Part shown: piece after piece, positions 1 to 8,069 of the stretch | How the letters are laid out: each line of letters opens with the position of its first letter | How positions within the stretch are numbered: position 1 is the stretch's first letter | Assembly (NCBI GenBank): GCA_031296915.1 | Contig: JAVDPC010000041.1 | Location: forward strand, 1-40,734 | Reading direction: 5' to 3' | DNA length: 40,734 nt | Source: Cerasicoccus frondis | GTDB lineage: Bacteria > Verrucomicrobiota > Verrucomicrobiia > Opitutales > Cerasicoccaceae | Translations under genes and position numbers: made by a program | Notes under the pieces: generated by a model | Told to the model about the DNA's origin: nothing | Databases searched by the model: none | The model's input: the letters and a program-made list of their open reading frames with translations, nothing else

Positions 1-50
1 GCTCATCGGTGTTTAGCTCAATCTTTGCTACATTGCGTCCACGTGTTTCC

Positions 51-125
51 ATGCAAAAGAGCATGAATGGGCTCTCCCAAAAAGTACAGCTTATTTTGAG
101 ATAAAATTCGCTGACACCACACTAG
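51..125. repeat. Left arm of a 75-bp inverted repeat shared with the window end
   Basis: These 75 bp match the reverse complement of 40660-40734 with only two mismatches (at 78 and 106). The match runs to the last base of the window, so the repeat probably continues outside it. Frame 3 is open from base 3 to a TAA at 102-104, so the repeat could hold the 3' end of a mobile-element gene ending MQKSMNGLSQKVQLILR. That coding reading is only a guess. Confidence 0.85.
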
Positions 126-304
126 TTATGCCCTTCCTCACATTTCACGCAGGCACAGATTTTATACCGAAATATGTCGAGCTGCTGTCGGTGAAGGCTA
201 GCTGGGCTTTTCGAAAAAGACGCATAAGGGTTTTGACAACAACCGGGTACGCTTTGGGCATAATGAGGGCGGGCAGGCTTTAATTGGGTTGGGAATGCGG
301 TGGC

Positions 305-389
305 ATGTAGGGCTCGTGCTGGCGCGATGTCGCCGATTGCCTCTCCGCCGACCACTGGTTGCGGCGTCGCGCCAGCGCGAGCCCTACAT
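305..389. repeat. Long inverted repeat (29-bp arms) in the intergenic region
   Basis: Arms 305-333 and 361-389 are reverse complements with three differences, all of which would be G-U pairs in RNA. The loop is 27 nt. Each outer end reads atgtagggctcg. This is the form of dispersed palindromic repeats in intergenic DNA. The rest of 126-524 shows no gene I can support. The element lies 136 bp past the stop of the minus-strand gene at 525-4049, so it could also act as a transcript-end hairpin, although no U-tract follows. Confidence 0.75.
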
Positions 390-524
390 CAGGGTGTGGT
401 CGTTTTGAGGCGAATTCTGAACCCTGCTGTATGCCTGGCAGATTGAATGTTTGGCAATATTTTGGCCCGCTGAAGTGGTCTGATTCCACCTCAGGTAATC
501 TCCTGCGCTGAACCGGATACGCTG

Positions 525-3500
525 CTAGTAGCTGAAGTCGGTGAGGGGGTGGATGCCGATGGGGAGGTCCTCGACTTTTTCTACGCCGGAAATCACATAG
601 ACCGGGTCGGACTCGATGTAGATGACAATGTTGCCCTGGAATGGTTGCAGGGTGACGTCTTCCGACTGCACGATGACGCCGCGCTCGACGCAATAGAAAC
701 CGTCTTTGTTTTTGATCAAGACGTTGGGCGCCCACAGGGTCGAGCCGACCGAGTAGTTGAGGTAACTGCTGCCGACTTTGATTTCGATGGGCTTCTTGAG
801 CTTGGTCAGGTAGAGGAAGCGGCTGCCATCGTCGCAGGGAATGAGGACGTATTCGCCTTCCGGGACTGCGTTGCCTTCCCACCACACGCGGAGTTTGTCG
901 CCGTTTTGCTCCAGCAGCAGCGGGTCCATAATCAACTGTGTATCGCGCAGCTCTTGGCCGGCGGTGAGGCCCTTGGCCTGCTCGAAGAGGCGGTAGCTGT
1001 TGCCGAAATGAGCAAAGGCGTTGCCGGAGTCTCCCACGTGGAATGCCCGAGGCAGAAAGAGCTGTTGTCCATTTTGATAAAAGCGATACTGGCCAGCCTC
1101 GCGCTTGAGGATGACCGGCGCGCTGAAGCTGTAGGTTGCGTGGGAGATGTTGCCATACTTGGGTGGGGGCGTCTTTTCGCCCGGGCGGCCGCGATTGTCG
1201 TAGGGAAGCATCTGGTAGGTCGCGCCCGGCCGCTTGAGATCGGCGTCTTCCAGGATGCCCCAAGGCTGATCGTCTTTGAGGACGAGCAGGTCGCCGTTAG
1301 GGTAATAACCGCCATTGGCGAGCTTGCCATCGGGCGCGCCTCCATTGTCGAAGAAGCTCAGATTACCTTCGGCGGAAGCGCGATACCAAAGGACAACGTC
1401 GGTGCCGAGGTCTGTGGCCGGGAAGAGCTTTTCTTCGCCGGTTGCGAGGTCGCGAATCAGGTAGGTGTGGCCGTTCTTGGTGTTGTATAACGCGAGGGAG
1501 TTGCCGCTGCGGAACTGCTTGTTTCCAGACAGTGCGCGACCGCGGTCGTAGAGGTTGATTTGTCCATTCTTAGCCAGATAGAGCATCGCCGTGGACGACA
1601 CCTTGAGCTCCAATTTGCCGCGTGCATTCGGGTTTTTCTTGGTGGCGGGCAGCATGGCGTTTTCGCCGATGTAGTAGTTCTGGGCGATGGGCTCATAGAA
1701 AATGCCGTGCGAAAAGGGCCTCTTTTCCGAGTAGCTGCCATCGAGTTGACCGACCTGTAAGTCGTGCGCGTAAACGTAGGGGTAGCTGTTCTCGGCCAAG
1801 CCTGCTTCGTTGATCCAATGCCAGCGGTCGGGCTGCCAGGTGTCGGAGTGGTAGTAGTAGTTGATTTCGGTTTGCTTGCCGTCCTGATCCATGCGGACGT
1901 AGGCATTGCCGAAGTGGTCGTTCATGTATTGGAAGGTCTCTTCGGTGACTTTGTCGCCGTCCTTCTCGACTTTGCGGACAAGGCGGCCGTTGCCGTAGAC
2001 TTCCTGAAGTGTTTTATCAATGCTTGGCCCGGTGATGGACATCGTGACCTGGAGTTGGCCATCCAAGTCCTCATAACCATAGGTAAAGTTGATCGTCTTT
2101 TTACCGCTCTGGCGGACTTGTTTAATGACGCGGCGATCATCATCGTATTCATACGTGTTGACCTCGACCAGTTGACCATCGGTGGTGATGTAATACGAGC
2201 TTTGGATCGTGCCGTTCTGGTTGTATTTGTAGATGGCGTCGATGTCCCAAAGTGAGTTCGTGTAATGCTTCTCCATGAGGAGTTTGTTACCGTTGTCGAA
2301 GAGCCGGTAAGTGGCTTTCTCGCGGCGGGCGGTTTCCTCGTCGGTGAAGTACTGGCCGGTGGGATCGAAGCGCGTGCCATCTTCGTCAAAGTAAAGGCGT
2401 TGGTTCGCCCCAAGGTAGTAAGCGATGTCGCCTTCGAGGTTCAGGTCAGGCAAGCCACTGACATAGGCGAACGGATTCAGCGGCGCATCCGTCTTGTTGA
2501 CGTAGGCGCGCGCGTAGGATTGCTTTTCCTCGGGCGTAAAGGTGTAGAGCGCGGCGACGTCTTCCGTGGTGTAGCCGGGGACGGTTTCGCGGCTCCCTAT
2601 AGTGGCTAAATCGGCCACATCGGCGGTGAACTTATAGTCGTCAGGCAGCGGGGTGACGGTTTCGTTATCCCCGTCGAAAAAGCGGAACGGGTAGACGCCG
2701 GGCTTCGGGTTGTTGAGCGCGCCAGGCAAGACATATTTGGGGCGATCGCCATCATAAAAAACCAGATCGTCTTCGCCCACTTTACCTTTGATCCTATCAA
2801 GGGGGTTCTCGATGGAACTGCCGAGGTAGAACAGCTCCAGCTCGCCGCTGTCGCCAACCACGTAATACATGTGCCCGCTCGCAAATCGAGTGGTGTGGTC
2901 CAGCAGGCGTCCGGTCAGTAACTCCTCCCCGGACTCCATGTCGAAAAACAACGAATAGTTAGAGGACAACCGCTCGTGATCGGAGTAGGTGATGATGCCG
3001 GTATTGGCCGTAACGCTTGCTTTGTTCTTTGAGTCTTTAAACACCGTAAGGCCGCGGTAAAAAGGCTCGATGGAGTCGTCATATAAGAAGGCGATGGTGT
3101 CGGCATTGGCAATGAGCAGTTCCGCCGGGCGACGTTCGCCGGGCTTGAGCGGCTCGCTCAGATCGACGCGGTAATAGCTTTCGTTGAAATCGTCGTAGAT
3201 GATGACGTCTCGCTTGCCCTCGCGATGGGTGAATGCGACTTCCTTGGCCAAATCGCCGTTGCGGAATACGCTGACCGGTGTTGTTCTATCCTTGGGCACG
3301 GCGCCGTAGAGGAGCTCGTTGCGTTGCTTGATCTCGGGGTAGTATTGGTAGCGGGTCTTGAACTCGTCGCGGACGCCGTTGTTCTGCGCATGCACCATCT
3401 TGGTCGGGTTGCCATAGTCATCGAACTCATACTCCACCGTTAGCTCAATGGTGTCGCCCTCGGCGCGCGACGCCGTCAGGAGGCCATTGGTGTAGGTCAG

Positions 3501-4049
3501 GAAACGGCGCTTGGCGGGGCTGTCGCCCTTCTGAGTCGTCTCGGTAATGTGGACGTTGTCGCCATCCACTTGGTAGTCGTAGGTGGTGGTTTCCGTTCTA
3601 TCCCCATCGGTTTTTTGAATACGGTTGAGGCGCCCGGCATCGTCATAGGAGTAGACGATGACCTCTTCGCTGTTGTTATACTTGTGTGTCGTTTTGCTAA
3701 GCAAACCATCGTCCCGAAATTCAAAATGCGAATCGCGTCCGCTGAAGTAGTATTCGCGGGTCACTCGGCCTTCGGCGTCGGTTTCCCACGGAACGCTGCC
3801 TTTGCTGATTGGCTGGCCATCTTCGTAGCGCACGTAGCTGATGTCTTTGATCATCCGGCCGTCCTCGCCGAAGACTTGCTTATCCGCCGAGAATACTGGC
3901 CCCTTGAGGTTGAAGTGCTCGGTCTTGTATTTAACCGGAATCGGATTGAGCGGAGCATTGCTCCAGTCCACTTTTTGAGCGAAAGCAGCAATGCCTGGCA
4001 CAACGCAAGCCAGGATCGCAAGCAGCGAAAGTCGGTAGTTTTTTAGCAT
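525..4049 (-). CDS. Large secreted repeat-rich protein, YD/RHS-like segments
   Basis: Encodes 1174 aa with a clear Sec signal peptide: a Lys/Arg start, a hydrophobic stretch at about residues 7-22, and a likely cleavage after AFA near residue 24. The first 270 residues or so, and again about 540-780, contain spaced tyrosine/aspartate segments such as YSYDDAGRL, YEFDDYGNPTK and YEYDDDRRV. These resemble YD/RHS or antitoxin-like WG repeats that form beta-sheet solenoids. No catalytic motif, membrane anchor or sorting tail is visible, so the protein is probably periplasmic or exported. It starts at ATG 4049 and is divergent from the monooxygenase gene at 4218, leaving a shared 168-bp promoter region. 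It lacks the RHS core and toxin domain, so it should not be called an RHS toxin. Function unknown. Confidence 0.85.
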   Translation of the reverse strand: MLKNYRLSLLAILACVVPGIAAFAQKVDWSNAPLNPIPVKYKTEHFNLKGPVFSADKQVFGEDGRMIKDISYVRYEDGQPISKGSVPWETDAEGRVTREYYFSGRDSHFEFRDDGLLSKTTHKYNNSEEVIVYSYDDAGRLNRIQKTDGDRTETTTYDYQVDGDNVHITETTQKGDSPAKRRFLTYTNGLLTASRAEGDTIELTVEYEFDDYGNPTKMVHAQNNGVRDEFKTRYQYYPEIKQRNELLYGAVPKDRTTPVSVFRNGDLAKEVAFTHREGKRDVIIYDDFNESYYRVDLSEPLKPGERRPAELLIANADTIAFLYDDSIEPFYRGLTVFKDSKNKASVTANTGIITYSDHERLSSNYSLFFDMESGEELLTGRLLDHTTRFASGHMYYVVGDSGELELFYLGSSIENPLDRIKGKVGEDDLVFYDGDRPKYVLPGALNNPKPGVYPFRFFDGDNETVTPLPDDYKFTADVADLATIGSRETVPGYTTEDVAALYTFTPEEKQSYARAYVNKTDAPLNPFAYVSGLPDLNLEGDIAYYLGANQRLYFDEDGTRFDPTGQYFTDEETARREKATYRLFDNGNKLLMEKHYTNSLWDIDAIYKYNQNGTIQSSYYITTDGQLVEVNTYEYDDDRRVIKQVRQSGKKTINFTYGYEDLDGQLQVTMSITGPSIDKTLQEVYGNGRLVRKVEKDGDKVTEETFQYMNDHFGNAYVRMDQDGKQTEINYYYHSDTWQPDRWHWINEAGLAENSYPYVYAHDLQVGQLDGSYSEKRPFSHGIFYEPIAQNYYIGENAMLPATKKNPNARGKLELKVSSTAMLYLAKNGQINLYDRGRALSGNKQFRSGNSLALYNTKNGHTYLIRDLATGEEKLFPATDLGTDVVLWYRASAEGNLSFFDNGGAPDGKLANGGYYPNGDLLVLKDDQPWGILEDADLKRPGATYQMLPYDNRGRPGEKTPPPKYGNISHATYSFSAPVILKREAGQYRFYQNGQQLFLPRAFHVGDSGNAFAHFGNSYRLFEQAKGLTAGQELRDTQLIMDPLLLEQNGDKLRVWWEGNAVPEGEYVLIPCDDGSRFLYLTKLKKPIEIKVGSSYLNYSVGSTLWAPNVLIKNKDGFYCVERGVIVQSEDVTLQPFQGNIVIYIESDPVYVISGVEKVEDLPIGIHPLTDFSY

Positions 4050-4217
4050 GGTGAGTCGTGAGCGTAGTAAGGCGTCGAACCTTATTCTTTAATCAATCCC
4101 CCCATCGGTCGGCAAGCCGACTTTGTTAAGCTTTTCTTCAACTATATTCATTGCACATGCTTGGCTTGCCGTGGCGTCAGGCAGTGGGCTAGTGTTGAAA
4201 CGATTGCCACGTCCGCT

Positions 4218-5510
4218 ATGTTGAACGACAACCAACCCGATCTTCCTGCAATGCCTAACTCACCGCCGAATAAAACGCGGCCACGTGTGGCGGTGATTGG
4301 CGCAGGGGCTGCAGGGCTGGTTGCGGTCCGCGAAGCCTTGCGCGAAGGCTTGGACGTCGTGGCTTTTGAAGCCAGTGACCAACTTGGCGGCGTGTGGGAT
4401 TTTCATGAAGCTGCGGAAGATGACCCTCTGGGCTTGAACCCGAGTCAGCGCATCCACAGCTCGCTCTATGCGTCGCTGCGCACGAACCTGCCACGCGAGC
4501 TAATGGCGTTTCGCGATTACCCGATGGATGTGGTGAGCTACGTTGATGAGCGGCAGTTCCCGGGGCATGTGTGCGTGCTGGCTTACCTGCAACGCTTCGC
4601 GCGGGACTTCGAGCTCATGCCGCACATCCGCTTCAACGTGCGCGTGCATCACGTGACGCCGGTGGACGATGGTTGGCGCGTTAAGTTGGCCAACGGCGGT
4701 GAGGAACGCTTCGATGCGGTGATGGTTTGCAACGGGCATTACCGCGAACCGCGCGTGCCGAAATTGCCGGGCATGGAACGCTTTGGCGGGCTGCTGATGC
4801 ACAGTCATAACTACCGCCGACCGGAAAACTTTGCAGGGCAAAGTGTCGCCGTGTTTGGTGCGAAGGCTTCCGGCGAAGACCTCGCGCGCGAGATCAGTCA
4901 ATGCGCCAAATGCGTTTACTGGTGCGCGAATGGGTTCGGTCATGAGCCCGCAGGGCAGGGCAACATCGATCGGCGTCCAGCGATTGCGGGCTTCGCGATG
5001 AACGACATTAAGCTGACTGATGGCGAGGTGATTGCAGACGTCGACGCGGTTATCTTTTGCACGGGCTATCATTACCGGTTCCCGTTCCTCGCGGATGGAT
5101 TGGTCGCCGTGGACGACAACTGGGTGCACCCGCTTTACCTGGATCTCATTCCGCCGCAGCATCCAACGCTGGCCTTCATTGGCCTGCCAAATTCAGTGAT
5201 TCCGTTTCCGCTGTTTGAGGTGCAGGCGAAGTGGTTTCTGAGGCGCATTGCGGGGCGTTTTGCGTTTGCATCGGAAGGCGAGATGCAGGCGGCTGTCGCT
5301 GAGCGCGAGCGCGAGTTAACGGCGGAAGGGCGTCCGCTGCGTCACTTCCACAAGCTGGAAGACGAGCAGTTTGCCTACATGAATTTACTCGCGGCGGAGT
5401 GCGGCGCGGAGCCGTTGCCGAGTTGGTTTGAGCCGATGGCGCAAACCGCGCGGGAGAACCGAAAACGGTATCCGCAGCGCTACCGCGACACGCCGATTCC
5501 CAAGCCGTGA
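4218..5510 (+). CDS. Flavin-containing monooxygenase (FMO-like)
   Basis: 430 aa from ATG 4218; a second ATG at 4251 is also possible, and the longer reading from TTG 4161 is less likely. Enzymes of this family use FAD and NADPH to oxygenate nitrogen or sulfur atoms in small molecules. The N-terminus carries the FAD Rossmann motif VAVIGAGAAG followed by an acidic residue ending strand 2 (FEAS). Next come LGGVWDF, the FMO fingerprint region MERFGGLLMHSHNYRRP, and a second dinucleotide motif VFGAKASGEDLA, where Ala replaces the usual second glycine. VIFCTGYHYRFPFL matches the conserved C-terminal FMO motif. The gene converges on the membrane protein gene at 5517, with only 6 bp between the stops. 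The substrate cannot be read from sequence. Confidence 0.92.
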   Translation: MLNDNQPDLPAMPNSPPNKTRPRVAVIGAGAAGLVAVREALREGLDVVAFEASDQLGGVWDFHEAAEDDPLGLNPSQRIHSSLYASLRTNLPRELMAFRDYPMDVVSYVDERQFPGHVCVLAYLQRFARDFELMPHIRFNVRVHHVTPVDDGWRVKLANGGEERFDAVMVCNGHYREPRVPKLPGMERFGGLLMHSHNYRRPENFAGQSVAVFGAKASGEDLAREISQCAKCVYWCANGFGHEPAGQGNIDRRPAIAGFAMNDIKLTDGEVIADVDAVIFCTGYHYRFPFLADGLVAVDDNWVHPLYLDLIPPQHPTLAFIGLPNSVIPFPLFEVQAKWFLRRIAGRFAFASEGEMQAAVAERERELTAEGRPLRHFHKLEDEQFAYMNLLAAECGAEPLPSWFEPMAQTARENRKRYPQRYRDTPIPKP

Positions 5511-5516
5511 GCCGCG

Positions 5517-7289
5517 CTATTGCGTGAGCGTGTTGCTGGCCTCCGGGAGCGGGCCATTGATGTAGGTCACTTCGAACGTTTCGGGGTCGAGCATCGTGAC
5601 GCGTTGCGTGGTCTCCACGCCATTGTGCGTGCCGCCAAAGTCTTCGCCTGCGTGCAGTTGCTTGGCGGAAAACGAGCCCTCGCCCCAAAAGGAACTGCCC
5701 GCGTGAAGCTCGCCGTTCATCACTTGAATGTATTCACCCGTCGCGTCTTCGGTATCGGGTTGAATGCGAACGAAGGCCACGTGCGTTTCGCCCTCGCGGT
5801 CGATCGCAGTGAAGGCGTAGCCGTTGAGCGGAATCGTCTGCGTGGCGCTGCCATCGTTGGCGATCGTCGGCACGCCGTTGGCCTCGAGTTTGGTGAGCGT
5901 GGGGAATTCGGGCGCCCAGTTTTGATCGCCGGTAGCGGCCTGCCCGAGCTTCTCCATGCGCGAATCGAGGTTGGCATTTTCAATCTCATTGAGCAGGTAA
6001 ATGCGCGGCATGAGCGACATCGCTTCATCGGCCCGGCCTTGCTTCTCAAGGGTCTCCGCCACGGTGATCAGAGCGATCGGGCTCAGCGCGTTTGCATTGG
6101 TCAGTGCGCGCTCGGCGAAGGTGCGTTGATCGTCCTTGGCCCACCACGGGTTGAGCATCATGAGCACGGCGACGGGTTGCTCATCGGCAAACGCCTGGCT
6201 CGCAATGGCGCGGTATTGGTCTTGCGTTAGGCGTCGAATGTAGCGGGCAATGTATTCGCGATCCGTGGTGCTTGGCTCAGTGCTTTCCAGGCTGCGATCC
6301 ATGGGCCAGACTTCGAGCTTTTCGGCGTATTCCTGAGTGAGCCGGAGAATGGGGATTTCGTTTGGATCGCCTTCGCGGTAGCTGGATTCTTTCCAAGCTT
6401 TGTCCTGCAAAGCTTCACTGATTTGTTTCAGCGGAAACGTCGCGCCAGCGGGAACCGTTAACCGCCAATAAGTTTCGTTGGGCAGCAAAAGTCCGTGCCC
6501 GGAAAGCATGAGCTCGGGCTGGTAGGGCGCGAAGGCTTCGGGCATCGGCTCGTTGTGAAACGCGGGGTAGAAGTAATCCGGCAGCTCGATGGTTGCGGAT
6601 TGATCGGAAGCTTTGTCCTGCAAAGTCTGCATTTGTTTGGTGATGTGATCGACGAAACTTTCGGTGATATTGTCCGCCATGGAGTCGCTGAAGTTGCGGT
6701 CAACGGAGACGCCTTCGAATCGCTGTTTCACGTCCACGGAGCCATCGACAGTCCAACGCAAAACGGGCGGGGTGAGTCGGTCGCGGAGGGTGTTGTTGGA
6801 GTTGTAGGGCTGCGCGCCGCCTTGCAGGGTTGCTGTCACGGCCTGCTCTTGCTCCAACGCCCCTGCAGTGGTGGAGGTATCTTCGATGCCGATGGTGAAG
6901 ATGGCGTTTGGCAGACGCGAGCCGGGCTCCGGCCATTCGTTGTAGGTGAGGATGGTGACGACCGTGTGAGGCGACGCGGTTTGCAAAGCTTCCTGCATGC
7001 GCGTGGCGACATTCTCCGCGAGCATGCTGCCATCGGTGCGCAGGTCGATGCGGTCGAAGCGAACGATGTCGAGATTGCCAGAATTAGTCGTCGAACTGAA
7101 GCGGGAGTTGGACCGGGTGGCGGTGGTCCCGGCATGCGATTCAACAAATGTCTCGGATGGTTCTTGGTTAGGCGCTGTATCTTCTTTGGCGAGCGGCGTG
7201 TTGCTGTAGTAGAGAAATCGGATGCTCGCCCCGAGGATGACAAAGAGGACGATGGCTATACGGATTTTATCAGACTTAGGTGTAGGCAC
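5517..7289 (-). CDS. Membrane-anchored protein of unknown function
   Basis: 590 aa. A single hydrophobic segment at about residues 9-28 (IRIAIVLFVILGASIRFLYY) with a basic residue ahead of it suggests an uncleaved signal anchor with the bulk outside the cytoplasm. The middle (about residues 355-450) has alternating helices such as ALITVAETLEKQGRADEAMSL, resembling one or two TPR units. The last 140 residues look beta-rich. No enzyme motif is recognised. The gene converges on the monooxygenase gene at 4218, with no room for an ordinary terminator between them. Confidence 0.8.
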   Translation of the reverse strand: MPTPKSDKIRIAIVLFVILGASIRFLYYSNTPLAKEDTAPNQEPSETFVESHAGTTATRSNSRFSSTTNSGNLDIVRFDRIDLRTDGSMLAENVATRMQEALQTASPHTVVTILTYNEWPEPGSRLPNAIFTIGIEDTSTTAGALEQEQAVTATLQGGAQPYNSNNTLRDRLTPPVLRWTVDGSVDVKQRFEGVSVDRNFSDSMADNITESFVDHITKQMQTLQDKASDQSATIELPDYFYPAFHNEPMPEAFAPYQPELMLSGHGLLLPNETYWRLTVPAGATFPLKQISEALQDKAWKESSYREGDPNEIPILRLTQEYAEKLEVWPMDRSLESTEPSTTDREYIARYIRRLTQDQYRAIASQAFADEQPVAVLMMLNPWWAKDDQRTFAERALTNANALSPIALITVAETLEKQGRADEAMSLMPRIYLLNEIENANLDSRMEKLGQAATGDQNWAPEFPTLTKLEANGVPTIANDGSATQTIPLNGYAFTAIDREGETHVAFVRIQPDTEDATGEYIQVMNGELHAGSSFWGEGSFSAKQLHAGEDFGGTHNGVETTQRVTMLDPETFEVTYINGPLPEASNTLTQ

Positions 7290-7581
7290 AACATACTATG
7301 CCTTATGGATTTTTCTTGTGTTGGCAAATCATTCTGATCACGCCGTCAACTCGTCGGGTATATCAGCGCGAATCACCGAGCACAGTGTTCCAACAAAATG
7401 TAGAGGCCGTAATTAGCGGTTTTGAGGCGCTTGATCTCGTGGGCGATCGGTTTCTTAGCGCAGCCAAGTGATACAAAGCCAACGGTCGGTGTGTCTACGG
7501 TCGTGCCATTAGAAGCAAGGAAAGCGGCCTATCAGGACGGATTTTTGACCGAAAATCGATGCTTATCGGCGGGAGGAGAAT

Positions 7582-7622
7582 CTGGAGGGCGATACGTTGA
7601 ACCTACAAGCATCGCCCTCCAG
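7582..7622. repeat. 12-bp perfect inverted repeat
   Basis: ctggagggcgat at 7582-7593 is exactly reverse-complemented at 7611-7622, with a 17-nt loop. No U-tract follows on either strand, so a terminator role is not supported. It may be a small palindromic repeat element. Confidence 0.65.
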
Positions 7623-7772
7623 TTAGTAATCTACTCGTATGCTAGTTGGATCTTTGAACCCCGTGCATATCCACTGGAATCCACCCCATCATCCTGGCGC
7701 AACCCTACCCATGGTTTAGACCAAAACCTTAGCTTGGTTGTGACTAAACCCTTACCACGTACGCGAGGAAGC

Positions 7773-7838
7773 GTCGGCGATACTTCTGGGAAGAGTCGGC
7801 GACGCTTCGATTGACAGTCGGCGATACTTCGCCCGCTC
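7773..7838 (+). repeat. Three tandem 22-bp units
   Basis: A 14-bp core of the form gtcggcgayrcttc starts at 7773, 7795 and 7817. The period is exactly 22 bp, about two helical turns, so each core faces the same side of the DNA. The remaining 8 bp of each unit differ. It could be a set of protein-binding sites or the remains of a decayed repeat. Confidence 0.65.
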
Positions 7839-7892
7839 GGGGGCTCGCCTCAGGGCCGACTTTTCATGGTGAAAGTATGGCGGAATAGCCCG

Positions 7893-7911
7893 ACTTTTGC
7901 GACGCAAAAGT
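7893..7911. repeat. Perfect 9-bp hairpin
   Basis: acttttgcg and cgcaaaagt flank a single A. The stem has no following U-tract on either strand. Function unknown. Confidence 0.5.
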
Positions 7912-8003
7912 GCGGCTGAAGGTGGAAAAAGATGGAGCCCGGTACCCCTAATCCAACTGAAATTTAAAGCGGCAGGATGCCGCTTCAACGGTGAGCGCCC
8001 ACC

Positions 8004-8037
8004 AAAAGGGCGATCCCGCTGCTGCGGAATCGCCCTT
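8004..8037 (-). terminator. Intrinsic terminator of leuA
   Basis: Read on the minus strand, a 14-bp stem (8024-8037 pairing with 8006-8019, one G-U type pair) with a 4-nt loop is followed by a run of four T residues, some inside the stem base. It sits about 33 bp after the leuA stop and is the strongest terminator-like structure in the region. Confidence 0.75.
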
Positions 8038-8069
8038 GAAGTTAGATTGGTTGTTGCGGCTTCGCCGGG

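Larger units (their letters stand above)
7290..8003. other. Intergenic region without a supported gene
   Basis: This is the upstream region of the minus-strand gene at 5517-7289. Its open frames (for example 7422-7814 plus and 7752-7988 minus) have no recognisable domain and run through palindromes and a tandem repeat, so none is called. It contains a 12-bp inverted repeat, a 22-bp-period triplicate and a nine-bp perfect hairpin, listed separately. Confidence 0.6.

Noticed and set aside
280..1263. 327-aa minus-strand frame overlapping the secreted repeat protein gene
   Set aside because: Arg/Pro/His-rich translation of the wrong frame that runs into an inverted repeat.
549..1490. 313-aa open frame on the plus strand
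   Set aside because: Antisense to the secreted repeat protein gene, no domain, and low-complexity composition typical of a GC-rich shadow frame.
525..4049. RHS polymorphic toxin
   Set aside because: YD-like segments are present but there is no RHS core motif, toxin domain or immunity gene.
7422..7814. 130-aa plus-strand frame
   Set aside because: No domain, and its sequence contains the 12-bp palindrome and the tandem repeat.
7773..7838. CRISPR array
   Set aside because: Core is 14 bp with 8-bp gaps and only three copies; repeats and spacers are far too short and no cas gene is present.
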